Positions 10,537 to 18,902 of a stretch of 64,000 bases of DNA are shown here, piece after piece. The DNA comes from Psychrobacter sp. BI730 (lineage in GTDB: Bacteria; Pseudomonadota; Gammaproteobacteria; Pseudomonadales; Moraxellaceae), in assembly GCF_013414195.1 (NCBI RefSeq), contig NZ_JAATTV010000015.1, forward strand, positions 34,328 to 98,327, given 5' to 3'. A program made the position numbers and the translations under genes. Numbering within the stretch: the stretch's first letter is position 1; the number at the start of each line of letters is the position of its first letter. The notes below the pieces were generated by a model that saw nothing but the letters and a program-made list of their open reading frames with translations, was not told where the DNA came from and ran no database searches.

Positions 10537-11402
10537 TTGAAACTCCTTTCTATATAACGAAAGCTACGTTTTGAATTAAAATAAATAGCCAGTTACTGTT
10601 AGTAAAATGGGTAATAGCACTGTGCGCTTGTCATGTTATAAAGACAAACATATAACCAGCTCACAAGTGAAGATGTCTTTATTATCCAGCGTTCATCATG
10701 ATGCACGTATTTTGCGTCTCTTGCATGACATCATATGACGCTTCATTTATATACTGCTGTTGCAGGTACTGATGTTCAAAATATTGACTGAGACTTGGTC
10801 TAACACTCGGTATCGACGATTGAACATCCTGAGAAAAAACCCAGTAGGGTCATCATCAGACCATTTTCACGTCAATTAGTGTAGGGGATTATGCCCCTAA
10901 CTGTCACAAGCTAATACCATACTCGCAAGTCACTCTTAAATCACTTGCAAGCATTTACCTTGCGCTAAAAGTGTTTTAGTGAATAAATGTATACTGAATT
11001 GTTAATTTAGATTTATTTCGTGTTGTTGGCTCAATGCACGATATCTTTAGAATGATAGTCCGTTAGCGCTACTTAATAAGTGCCAATTGATCGATGCTAC
11101 TTGGTCAGTGCTAGTATTTAGTACCATTTTTCTACGGTAATAAGATGAACGTGCCAGCCTAGCTTGCTCTTTTATCAGAACATATTCAACCAGAGAGTGA
11201 CATCATCCATCGGTAACGAAATCTTGTCGTTATATTGCAGCTAAGATTGCACTGTTTTTAAATAAACTTCGGTAGAAAAACGCAAAAAACAATCAATTGA
11301 TACCGTGTGTCACATAAGCGATAAGACCTATCATGCTACACTAATAGCGTTTTTATCTTATCCCTAATAAGTTTTACTGTATCCCTGATAAATGGTTGGA
11401 TT
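10537..11402. other. 866-base divergent intergenic region (fadB / ispA)
   Basis: No credible gene is seen. It must hold the promoters of fadB (minus) and of the ispA-type gene (plus). A short perfect hairpin, taggggattatgccccta, lies at 10882-10899, and a weaker inverted repeat (gcaagt/acttgc) lies at about 10924-10947. No obvious FadR/PsrA operator was recognised. Confidence 0.5.
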
Positions 11403-12479
11403 ATGACTGTTTCCTTTACTTCTAGCACTACCTCTACTGGCGTTATCCCTTCTAACTTTGTCTCTTTTCAAAGCACTGAGCAGTTTCATGGTGCTGTGCG
11501 CGAGCAATTGGCGCAAGATATTGAGGTGTTGTTTGATTATGCCAAGCTTCCTAGCCCGCTAGTAGATGCCTGCCGTTATGTCATGACGGGTCAAGGCAAA
11601 CTGGTACGCCCACTGATGGTTGCCAGCGCTTTTGCCAGTATTAATAGCAGTAATAATGAACGTACAGACGAGCTTAATGATGATATCGACACTCTCGATA
11701 CTGATCTGGACGCGCTACTAGAAAACGACTCAGACTATGATATGTCGCGCCGTGCCGCATTGGCAGTAGAGCTATTGCATACCTATTCGTTGGTGCATGA
11801 TGATTTGCCGTGTATGGACGATGATGAGCTGCGCCGTGGGCAGCCGACCGCGCATATAGCCTTTGATGAAGCAACGGCTCTGCTGGCAGGAGATGTATTG
11901 CAAACGCTAGCATTTGAAGTATTAACCGCAGAGATGCCAACTTTTTCGCCATTTAATGCAAATATCGCAAGTCAGCTCATGGCAATATTTGCGCCGCGCG
12001 CCAGACGCATGGTGTCGGGTCAAATGCTAGATCTCAATGCCGAAGCCAGCATCAGTATCGCGCAGAATGATTTGGAAGCCATCCACCGTGACAAGACAGG
12101 GGCATTGATTGAAGCGGCGATGCTCATGGGCGGCGTCTGTGCTGGTGCAACTGCCCCGCAGCGCATGGCATTGCAAGAATGCGCGCAACATATCGGTCTA
12201 GCGTTTCAAGTCCAAGACGATGTGCTAGACGTCACGATGACGACTGATACGCTTGGTAAGCCTGCGGGTAGCGATGAAAAACTAGACAAATCTACCTATG
12301 TAAAACTAATGGGCGTCGATGAAGCGACCAGCTATGCGCAATCGCTGTTTAATGATGGGCGCGCTGCTATTATGCGCGAAATGAGTAATGGTGATTTGAA
12401 CAGTAGTACCGACAACATTGACACAGACAACGACGCACTATTGGCATTAATTGAGTGGCTCTGGTCGCGTAAAAATTAG
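11403..12479 (+). CDS. ispA: Polyprenyl (farnesyl/geranylgeranyl) diphosphate synthase, IspA type
   Basis: A 358-residue trans-prenyltransferase that condenses isopentenyl diphosphate with allylic diphosphates for quinone and undecaprenol precursors. The first aspartate-rich motif DDLPCMDDD is at 133-141 and the second, FQVQDDVLD, is near 270. GKLVRP (about 65-70) binds substrate. IspA enzymes are usually about 300 residues. The excess is an acidic, low-complexity insertion at about 81-115 between conserved helices plus some extra at both ends. No other isoprenoid gene lies nearby. Confidence 0.88.
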   Translation: MTVSFTSSTTSTGVIPSNFVSFQSTEQFHGAVREQLAQDIEVLFDYAKLPSPLVDACRYVMTGQGKLVRPLMVASAFASINSSNNERTDELNDDIDTLDTDLDALLENDSDYDMSRRAALAVELLHTYSLVHDDLPCMDDDELRRGQPTAHIAFDEATALLAGDVLQTLAFEVLTAEMPTFSPFNANIASQLMAIFAPRARRMVSGQMLDLNAEASISIAQNDLEAIHRDKTGALIEAAMLMGGVCAGATAPQRMALQECAQHIGLAFQVQDDVLDVTMTTDTLGKPAGSDEKLDKSTYVKLMGVDEATSYAQSLFNDGRAAIMREMSNGDLNSSTDNIDTDNDALLALIEWLWSRKN

Positions 12480-12550
12480 CTTGTCGAATAGCAGCTGAAA
12501 ACAGATATCGTAGCAAACTTTATTACCCAAAACGGCAGTGAGTGGTCAAC

Positions 12551-13369
12551 ATGGACAGTTCCCCTACCCCGCGTATTTACCTTGGCACTGGTGGCTATAG
12601 CGATACCGACCTACTCGGTACGCTGTATCCTACTGGCACCAAGAAGACAGACTTCTTACGTGAGTATGCCAAGCAATACGGGGCGGTCGAGATCAACAGC
12701 AGCTTTTACGCACCTATCGGGCAAAAAGCCTTTGCAGGTATTGTTGATAAAGCTTATGTACAAGCCGACAGCCAGTTAAAGTTCGCCGTCAAACTGCATC
12801 AAGACTTTACTCATGCACGTAAAGGCACTGCCGAACACGCACAAGCATTTCTAAACGCCTTATCTCCGCTTATCGAAGCAAATGCTCTAGCGCCATTATT
12901 ACTCCAGTTCCCACACGGCTTTGATCGTACTCGCGAGCATCGTCTCTATCTGGCAGAGCTTGTCAGTTGGTTTCAAGACTATCCACTCGCCGTTGAGTTT
13001 CGTCATAACGGCTGGCACACACCGCAAGTGGTCGATAGCTTTCGGCGGCAAGGACTCATTTGGTGTAGTGTTGATTACCCTAAGGTCAGCGGATTACCGC
13101 CGTCACGGTTGATATTCACTGAACGCACTGGCTATCTTCGGATGCATGGCAATAACCTAAACTGGTGGGATGCGATGAGTGCGGCCGATCGCCATGATTA
13201 TCGCTATAGCGAAGCTGAGATGCAGGACTGGGCGCAAGCGATTGCTAATCAGCGTCAGCACTTTGATACGCTCTATATTTTCTTTCAAAATACCGTCAAT
13301 GCACACGCTTATTATAATATTGCGATGCTGCGAGAAGCGTTGAGTCAGTTTGGGTTTGAGGTGCTATAG
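12551..13369 (+). CDS. DUF72 family protein (YecE-like)
   Basis: A roughly 270-residue protein of the DUF72 family, which has a TIM-barrel-like fold and no firmly established function. Family features seen are the N-terminal LGTGGYSD, a VEINSSFYAP segment, FAVKLHQDFTH, LLQFPHGF, VEFRHNGW and the final FFQNTVNAHA. Length is normal. The start is taken at the ATG 12551; a GTG at 12542 is nearly as good. It follows ispA by about 70 bases in the same direction and could be co-transcribed with it. Confidence 0.88.
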   Translation: MDSSPTPRIYLGTGGYSDTDLLGTLYPTGTKKTDFLREYAKQYGAVEINSSFYAPIGQKAFAGIVDKAYVQADSQLKFAVKLHQDFTHARKGTAEHAQAFLNALSPLIEANALAPLLLQFPHGFDRTREHRLYLAELVSWFQDYPLAVEFRHNGWHTPQVVDSFRRQGLIWCSVDYPKVSGLPPSRLIFTERTGYLRMHGNNLNWWDAMSAADRHDYRYSEAEMQDWAQAIANQRQHFDTLYIFFQNTVNAHAYYNIAMLREALSQFGFEVL

Positions 13370-13423
13370 GCCTAACAATACAACAATATATAGTTGAAAC
13401 ATTAGTCTAAGGATTGAGAAAAA

Positions 13424-14788
13424 ATGCCCCATTTACACGATATGGAAGAATTGATAAGTAGCATCGAAGATAATCAAGTTAAAGACTACATGAAAGAAGC
13501 TATGTCTTGTTATATGGCTAATGCATATAGAGCTTGTATTGTACTAACATATTTAGCTCTTTTTGATGATATTGTTAAGAAACTCGGTGAGCTTGGTAAA
13601 GTAAATAAAAAAGCAAAAAGAATATATGATGAAGCTCAAAATAAAATTCATGAACAAGACGTTTATGAGAACTACTTAATTGAGCAACTAGCTTCAAACT
13701 CATTAATTCCCAAGCTAGACACTAGTTTTCTTAATATTCTTCGGCAGCTTAGGAATAAATCGGCTCATCCATCTGGACACAGTGCCTCAGCAGAAGAAGC
13801 TAGATTTGTATTCTATGAATCTATAAATCGCTTTTTATCTAAGCCTATACTTACCACTACTCAGTTAGTAGACAATATTTTAGCTCGTTTAGATGATCAG
13901 CATTTTTTCCCATCAAGTAGCGTAAGCAAAATAGCTGATATCGTCAAAAAGGAAATACTAAATATTCATCAGGAAACATTTCCATATCTTGTTAATAAAC
14001 TTTTAGATAAATATTTAAACTCTAACTCTGATCTTAATAAAAATTCCGGCTTTTTCTTAAATGGACTCGCCCATTTAAAAGATGATCAACTGTCAAGCTG
14101 CTTGAAAAAATATGTTATAGAATCTAAATGTTCAGACTCAAAATGCTCAGGACTTATATTACAAATAGTATCAGTTAACGGTTCTCTGTTATTGAACTTA
14201 GAACCAGTTACTTACGATAGATTGAGATCTGTTATCTCCGAAAAAATAAAGAACTTAGATCTAACTTATAATGACTCTGAACTCTCTCATCCATCTATGG
14301 TGTTGAGCTCTATACTAGAAAGCTGTGGCGAAAAATTCGTGATTAACCATTTTAAAGATCAATTGACTGAACTTTTTCAGAAAAACATTTTCAGTATTAG
14401 CTTCATATCACACATGTCAGGTAATAAAGAAATAACAAAACTTTATTTAGAAGAAGCATATATTCAGGCGGGGTCAGGTGATTATAATATAGCAAATAAT
14501 TTTTCAAGAAATGTATCTGATATTGACAGCTATTTATCTGAATCATTAACAGAAGAACAAGCTTTCTTGCTCGTTGCTAACATAATGAAGGCAGCAGAAT
14601 GGGGTGCATGGGCTGCTCAGTCCTTGAAAAGTTCAAAGTTTTCTTCAATTCCCAAAATAAGGAAGGCTTCTATTGATTATCTTCAATACGATAAGGTAGC
14701 AGCTAAGGCTAATTACAAGGAGCTTGGACATAGTGATGAAGACTTTAATAATTTAGTTCATGAACAGCTTTTCGACCTTGATTCATAG
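13424..14788 (+). CDS. Unknown protein with N-terminal HEPN-like R-x4-H motif
   Basis: A 454-residue protein that I do not recognise as a named family. The N-terminal 140 residues are helical, and R110-NKSA-H115 followed by HPSG and EEARF resembles the R-x4-6-H active motif of HEPN domains, many of which are RNases in toxin-antitoxin and phage-defence systems. The remaining 300 residues are AT-rich, helical and without a recognised motif. Base composition is clearly lower in GC than the DUF72 gene before it, which suggests transfer. AAGGATTGAG precedes the ATG. It stands alone, with a terminator hairpin about 55 bases downstream and an IS630-type element next. Assignment to HEPN rests on the short motif only. 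Confidence 0.65.
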   Translation: MPHLHDMEELISSIEDNQVKDYMKEAMSCYMANAYRACIVLTYLALFDDIVKKLGELGKVNKKAKRIYDEAQNKIHEQDVYENYLIEQLASNSLIPKLDTSFLNILRQLRNKSAHPSGHSASAEEARFVFYESINRFLSKPILTTTQLVDNILARLDDQHFFPSSSVSKIADIVKKEILNIHQETFPYLVNKLLDKYLNSNSDLNKNSGFFLNGLAHLKDDQLSSCLKKYVIESKCSDSKCSGLILQIVSVNGSLLLNLEPVTYDRLRSVISEKIKNLDLTYNDSELSHPSMVLSSILESCGEKFVINHFKDQLTELFQKNIFSISFISHMSGNKEITKLYLEEAYIQAGSGDYNIANNFSRNVSDIDSYLSESLTEEQAFLLVANIMKAAEWGAWAAQSLKSSKFSSIPKIRKASIDYLQYDKVAAKANYKELGHSDEDFNNLVHEQLFDLDS

Positions 14789-14842
14789 TCAGCTTGCAAT
14801 TATGGTTTAAAGACATGATAGCTCAAACTTATATATCAAACT

Positions 14843-14873
14843 AAAAAAGGACACCTCACCGTGTCCTTTTCTT
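14843..14873. terminator. Terminator hairpin, near-copy of the sodB terminator
   Basis: Arms aaaaggacac and gtgtcctttt flank a 6-base loop. It serves the HEPN-like gene on the plus strand. The hairpin is nearly identical to the one at 17010-17042 after sodB, and it stands at the same distance from the sodB relic. Confidence 0.75.
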
Positions 14874-14890
14874 ATCCAAACCCTCAATAG

Positions 14891-14976
14891 CTAAAAACTC
14901 CCTTTCAACGCTAACCTCTTAACCTTTATGCTTTACATCTGCATAGACACAATAGATAAACTTATCTAAAAACAAG
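14891..14976 (-). pseudogene. Decayed remnant of a sodB 3' end
   Basis: Aligned without gaps to 17060-17145 (the sodB 3' end), about 56 of 86 bases agree. In the sodB frame on the minus strand it reads FLDK, then YA, K, KG and VE at the same positions as in SodB, with one in-frame TAA where SodB has CAA (Gln), and the native stop is lost. The shared terminator hairpin follows at 14843-14873. The similarity fades beyond 14976. It is a truncated and decayed copy of the last ~25 codons, in the same orientation as the intact gene 2 kb away. Confidence 0.7.
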
Positions 14977-15036
14977 CATACAGAATCGCTCTACTTATTC
15001 GTCTTGCACACTGGTAACTTATACCAATCCCAATAA

Positions 15037-15597
15037 TTAAAGTTGCGCCCAAGTACGAGTAGTTAAAGACCGAAACCTCTGTGGCTGTTTAAGCAGATTA
15101 TTCCAAGCCAAGCAAGCAGCATCGACAATAGCCTCATAACTTTCATAACAACGATTAGATAGCTCATTTTGCTTAAGGTACTGCCATATTCTTTCAGAGG
15201 GATTAAGCTCAGGTGAGTAAGGCGGTAATCTAAGCATAGTGACATTGCCCTGATTCAAGCTTGGTTGATGCCACAATGCACCGTCCATCACTACGACCGC
15301 ATGGCGTCCTTTTGGTACGGCTTTACTAATCTCAAGCATATGCAATAACATTGTATGTTTATTGACTGAAGGCAATACTAAACCTACCGCCTCTGCTGTC
15401 GCTGGACAAAAGGCACCAAACAGATAAGCGGAATTAAACTGCTGCTGCTTGATCAGTCGAGGTCGCTCACCGCGGTAATGCCAAACTCTGGTCAATGACC
15501 CTTGTTGTCCTATTCGAGTTTCATCTTGGAACCATATATCTACGTGATCTAGGCTTACCTCAGTAGGTAGGGACGCCTCAACCTGTGCTATAAAGTT
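15037..15597 (-). CDS. IS630-family transposase, C-terminal part (DDE domain, second frame)
   Basis: This frame opens at the A7 run and contains the DDE triad: D in IWFQDETRIG, D in VVMDGALWHQ and E in LNPSERIWQYL. The spacing of the last two fits the IS630/Tc1-mariner D-x34-35-E/D pattern. The segment before the internal ATG at 15495 is conserved coding sequence, so translation most likely enters by a -1 frameshift from the upstream frame and not by a new start. The fused product would be about 345 residues, normal for IS630 transposases. Confidence 0.85.
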   Translation of the reverse strand, partial: NFIAQVEASLPTEVSLDHVDIWFQDETRIGQQGSLTRVWHYRGERPRLIKQQQFNSAYLFGAFCPATAEAVGLVLPSVNKHTMLLHMLEISKAVPKGRHAVVVMDGALWHQPSLNQGNVTMLRLPPYSPELNPSERIWQYLKQNELSNRCYESYEAIVDAACLAWNNLLKQPQRFRSLTTRTWAQL

Positions 15598-16073
15598 TTT
15601 TTAAAAGCGTCTTGAGCTTGTGGGTCTGCTTTTGGATGCTGACTACGAGCACTTATCCAACTCATATCAATACGTTTAAGCAGCTCGTAGATACCATTGA
15701 CGGTATAGTGGGCGTTGTAATGTTCTTTAGCCAATTGCTGAATATCTTTACCGGTCAAACGACCGCCAGCTCGCTTGTCTTGTTCAGAGACTATCATGGC
15801 TTTAAAAGCGTCTGTGTCTGCTTCTGCCAGTTTACTATGCCGACCTTTGCGATGACGATCATAGAGACTCTCAAGTCCTCGTTCATGATATCGTTTCAAG
15901 GTACGCCTGGCAGTTTGAGGGTGAATACAAAGATCTTTGGCAATATCGTTAGTGGCTTTGCCTATACTATATTGGTATAAGATAAGCAGGCGTAGGCGGG
16001 CTCTGGGGTTACTCTCGGTCTTTGAGTGTTTGCCAAAGTCATGCTCTTCTAGGTTATGGATTGGTATAGTCAT
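15588..16073 (-). CDS. IS630-family transposase, N-terminal part (helix-turn-helix, first frame)
   Basis: A 161-residue product with two helix-turn-helix-like units (IAKDLCIHPQTARRTLKRYHE and the LTGKDIQQLAKEHYN region), as in IS630 DNA-binding domains. It ends with KKTL-stop just after a run of seven A (15602-15596 on the minus strand). Slipping back by one base there joins it directly to the DDE part. Such a homopolymer is a likely programmed or transcriptional frameshift site, but simple decay cannot be excluded. Confidence 0.85.
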   Translation of the reverse strand: MTIPIHNLEEHDFGKHSKTESNPRARLRLLILYQYSIGKATNDIAKDLCIHPQTARRTLKRYHERGLESLYDRHRKGRHSKLAEADTDAFKAMIVSEQDKRAGGRLTGKDIQQLAKEHYNAHYTVNGIYELLKRIDMSWISARSQHPKADPQAQDAFKKTL

Positions 16074-16190
16074 AAGTGGATTATACTATATATTTTGGGT
16101 TTGGTATTATAATCCTATGAATCAAAAAATATCAGTCAAAACGCAATATAAGCGTACTGATATTCACTTATACTATTGGAGAAAGTATCG

Positions 16191-16931
16191 ATGACAACAC
16201 TAAAAAATAAAGTCGCGATTGTAACCGGTTCATCAAAAGGTATCGGCGCACAGATAGCCTTATCACTTGCAGAATCAGGGGCTAAAACCGTCATTAATTA
16301 TGCAAATGATGATTCAGCAGCCAATGATATCGTAAGTCAGATTAAATCCGCATGCGGTGAAGCCATTGCCGTTCAAGCTGATGTCAGCAATACCAAGCAA
16401 GTCGAAGCAATGTTTGATGCCACTATCAGCGCGTTTGGTAAGCCAGATATTTTGGTCAATAGCGCAGGTATAATGATTAATAAACCCATTGCCGAGACCA
16501 CCGATGAAGACTTTGACCGTATATTTGCTATCAATGTAAAAGGCACGTTCAATACATTGCGTGAAGCCGCGACTAAACTCAATGACGGTGGTCGTGTTGT
16601 AAACCTCTCAAGTACGACCACTCGTATGCTGCTACCTAGTTACGGCACCTACTGTGCTACCAAAGGTGCCATAGATCAGCTGACCAGAATCTTCTCTAAA
16701 GAAGTTGGCGCGCGAGGAATTACAGTCAATGCAGTCTCTCCTGGCCCTACTGACACTGAGCTATTTCATCAAGGTAAAGCAGATGAAACGGTAGAGAGAC
16801 TTGCTAGCATGTCACCGTTTAATCGTATCGGTGAACCAGTCGATATTGCTCATGTGGTAGCATTTTTGGTCAGTGAAGAAGCCGCTTGGGTTACTGGACA
16901 AAATATCGGCGCAAATGGCGGTATCGCCTAA
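16191..16931 (+). CDS. Short-chain dehydrogenase/reductase (SDR)
   Basis: A 246-residue classical SDR of the FabG-like group. It has the cofactor motif TGSSKGIG near the N-terminus, NSAG in place of NNAG, catalytic S-Y-K (LSSTTT, then YGTYCATKGA) and a C-terminal WVTGQNIGANGG segment. The TGSSKGIG plus nearby NYAND favours NADPH. The substrate cannot be read from the sequence. The ATG at 16191 is chosen because GGAG lies 9 bases upstream. A TTG at 16176 overlaps that binding site. It starts 87 bases beyond the IS end, and its stop is followed by the bidirectional hairpin shared with sodB. Confidence 0.88.
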   Translation: MTTLKNKVAIVTGSSKGIGAQIALSLAESGAKTVINYANDDSAANDIVSQIKSACGEAIAVQADVSNTKQVEAMFDATISAFGKPDILVNSAGIMINKPIAETTDEDFDRIFAINVKGTFNTLREAATKLNDGGRVVNLSSTTTRMLLPSYGTYCATKGAIDQLTRIFSKEVGARGITVNAVSPGPTDTELFHQGKADETVERLASMSPFNRIGEPVDIAHVVAFLVSEEAAWVTGQNIGANGGIA

Positions 16932-17009
16932 TATCGTAATGGCGATGCTCTATCAAAAATATGTTTTAATCAAATATCGAAATAGAAAGCTATATAGAAA
17001 GCTACCACA

Positions 17010-17042
17010 AAAAAAAGGACACCTCGCGGTGTCCCTTTTTTC
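17010..17042. terminator. Bidirectional terminator between SDR gene and sodB
   Basis: A-rich left side, arms ggacacc and ggtgtcc, then a T run. The converging SDR (plus) and sodB (minus) genes both end at it. Confidence 0.8.
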
Positions 17043-17066
17043 AATCAAATACCTAGTCGTTAAAGA

Positions 17067-17696
17067 TTACTCTTCAACGCCAGCATCTTGACCTTTATAT
17101 TTTGCGTTTGCGTAATCCCAGTTCACTAGCTTGTCTAGGAACGTGTCAACATAGTCAGGACGACGGTTACGATAATCTACATAGTACGCGTGTTCCCATA
17201 CATCACAAGTCAATACAGCGACTTGGTCATGTGCAAGTGGGGTGTCAGCATTAGCCGTTTTGGCGATTGACAATTTGCCACCGACTTTATCAGCAACTAG
17301 CCATGCCCAACCTGAACCAAACTGAGTCAATGCTGCGTTTTTGAACTCTTCACGGAACTTGTCGTAGCTACCGAAATCTTCTTCGATTTTTGCTTTTAGA
17401 TCGCCAGTAGGTTCGCCGCCGCCGTTCGTTGGCGTCATGCAGTTCCAGTAGAACGTGTGGTTCCATACTTGAGCTGCTTGGTTGAACATACCTTGCTTGC
17501 TGTCATCTTTAGCAGTCGCTACGATGATTTCTGGCAATGTTTTATCTTCTAGACCAGAACCTGGTAGCAAATCGTTAAGCTTAGTCACGTATGCATTATG
17601 ATGCTTGTCGTGATGATACTCTAGCGTCTCGGCACTGATATGTGGCTCTAGTGCGTCTTTTGCATATGGTAGGTCTGGTAAAGTAATGTTTGACAT
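17067..17696 (-). CDS. sodB: Superoxide dismutase, iron type
   Basis: A 209-residue cytoplasmic enzyme converting superoxide to hydrogen peroxide and oxygen. Metal ligands are H28 (EYHHDKHH), H80 (VWNHTFYW), and the Asp and His of DVWEHAYYVDY. The FNQAAQVWNH and FGSGWAWL context is typical of iron SODs. AAGGA precedes the ATG. No clear Fur box was found in the upstream sequence. A decayed duplicate of its 3' end lies at 14891-14976. Confidence 0.95.
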   Translation of the reverse strand: MSNITLPDLPYAKDALEPHISAETLEYHHDKHHNAYVTKLNDLLPGSGLEDKTLPEIIVATAKDDSKQGMFNQAAQVWNHTFYWNCMTPTNGGGEPTGDLKAKIEEDFGSYDKFREEFKNAALTQFGSGWAWLVADKVGGKLSIAKTANADTPLAHDQVAVLTCDVWEHAYYVDYRNRRPDYVDTFLDKLVNWDYANAKYKGQDAGVEE

Positions 17697-18248
17697 AATT
17701 ATTTTATCCTTGCTGTTTAGCCGTTAGTTTATAAAAACTTGCTTATAGAAACTGAATTTTACGCTATTTTTACACCGCAAAAAACACTATAAAATAGCAG
17801 ACTAAATTGGCTGAGTTTATTGTTTGAAATGAACTTTATCGCTTGATACACAGTACTGCTCAATACAATATCACGTATCATTATGAATCCAAAATCAACC
17901 TGTCGGTTACTTATTGCTATTATTCTTCGTCAAAAAGCCAAGTCTCTGACTTTATAGACTTTTATTAACTTAATATTCACAAGCCATAAGATATAATTCA
18001 CTGTAGCTTGTCTCCTATTATAGCAATAGCAACCAATAATATCAGTTACCAAATGTTATAGCCCGTACAATCTACATAGCGATTGGTTATTTATTAAGCA
18101 GGAATTGCACGCACTCCAAACTCATGCGTTATCATTATTAGTATAACTACTTCAATCGTCAAATAATTTATCGATTAGCGCTACAAAAGATAAATAAAGC
18201 CCACTCGAATGATAGTTTTTCATCATCTTTATATAATGGACTGACTCT
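17697..18248. other. 552-base divergent intergenic region (sodB / rdgB)
   Basis: AT-rich, with no convincing gene or RNA. It must contain the promoters of sodB and rdgB. A TATAGT read on the minus strand around 17786-17795 is a possible sodB -10 element, without a good -35. Confidence 0.4.
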
Positions 18249-18902
18249 ATGAGCACCACTGATACCTCGTTAACTGCTACCCATCCGACATCTGGCAACC
18301 AATGGGTACTGGCTAGTAACAATAAGGGCAAATTGGCTGAGTTTAAACGATTATTTGCCGAAGCGAACTTGGACGTGACGATTGTCCCGCAAGGTCAGCT
18401 CGATATCGAAGACGCCATCGAGGATGGTCTAAGCTTTGTGGAAAACGCCATTATCAAAGCGCGTCATGCCAGCCGTATCAGCGGATTGCCTGCGATTGCC
18501 GACGATTCAGGCTTGTGCGTACCAGCATTGGGCAATGCACCCGGCATTTACTCTGCTCGCTATGCAGGCGAGCACGGCAATGATGGCAAAAACAATGCAA
18601 AGCTCATCGCTGACTTGCAGCCTATCCGAGCAGCGAAGCCAGATGCTCCTATTAAAGGTACGTTCGTTTGCGTACTGGCAATGGTGCGTCATGCCGATGA
18701 CCCGCTACCGATTGTCGCCCAAGGATTATGGCATGGCGAAATCTTGGATACGCTACATGGTGACGGCGGTTTTGGCTATGATCCATTGTTTTGGTTACCT
18801 GACTTGCAAGCCAGTGCGGCTAGTCTAAGCGCTGCTGATAAAAACAGCATCAGCCATCGTGGTCAGGCAATCCAACAGCTATTGGCGCAGCTACCTTTAT
18901 AA
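18249..18902 (+). CDS. rdgB: dITP/XTP (non-canonical purine NTP) pyrophosphatase
   Basis: A 217-residue HAM1/RdgB-family enzyme that hydrolyses dITP, ITP and XTP to monophosphates and so keeps deaminated purines out of nucleic acids. Motifs seen are LASNNKGKLAEFKRL at the N-terminus, ADDSGLCVPALGNAPGIYSARYAG, the GFGYDPLFW phosphate-binding region, and SHRGQAIQQL near the end. Length is slightly above the usual ~200 because of about 15 extra residues before the conserved start. It is an isolated gene. Confidence 0.95.
   Translation: MSTTDTSLTATHPTSGNQWVLASNNKGKLAEFKRLFAEANLDVTIVPQGQLDIEDAIEDGLSFVENAIIKARHASRISGLPAIADDSGLCVPALGNAPGIYSARYAGEHGNDGKNNAKLIADLQPIRAAKPDAPIKGTFVCVLAMVRHADDPLPIVAQGLWHGEILDTLHGDGGFGYDPLFWLPDLQASAASLSAADKNSISHRGQAIQQLLAQLPL

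Larger units (their letters stand above)
15024..16104 (-). mobile_element. IS630-family insertion sequence
   Basis: About 1.08 kb. Imperfect terminal inverted repeats are visible: ccaatcccaataat at the left (15024 onward) and, as complement, ccaaacccaaaata at the right (16104 backward). Each is bordered by TA, the IS630-type target duplication. It carries one transposase split over two frames. The element sits between the sodB relic and the SDR gene. Confidence 0.85.

Noticed and set aside
10537..11402. tRNA or small-RNA gene in the long fadB-ispA gap
   Set aside because: No cloverleaf, no conserved RNA signature and only short hairpins were found by eye.
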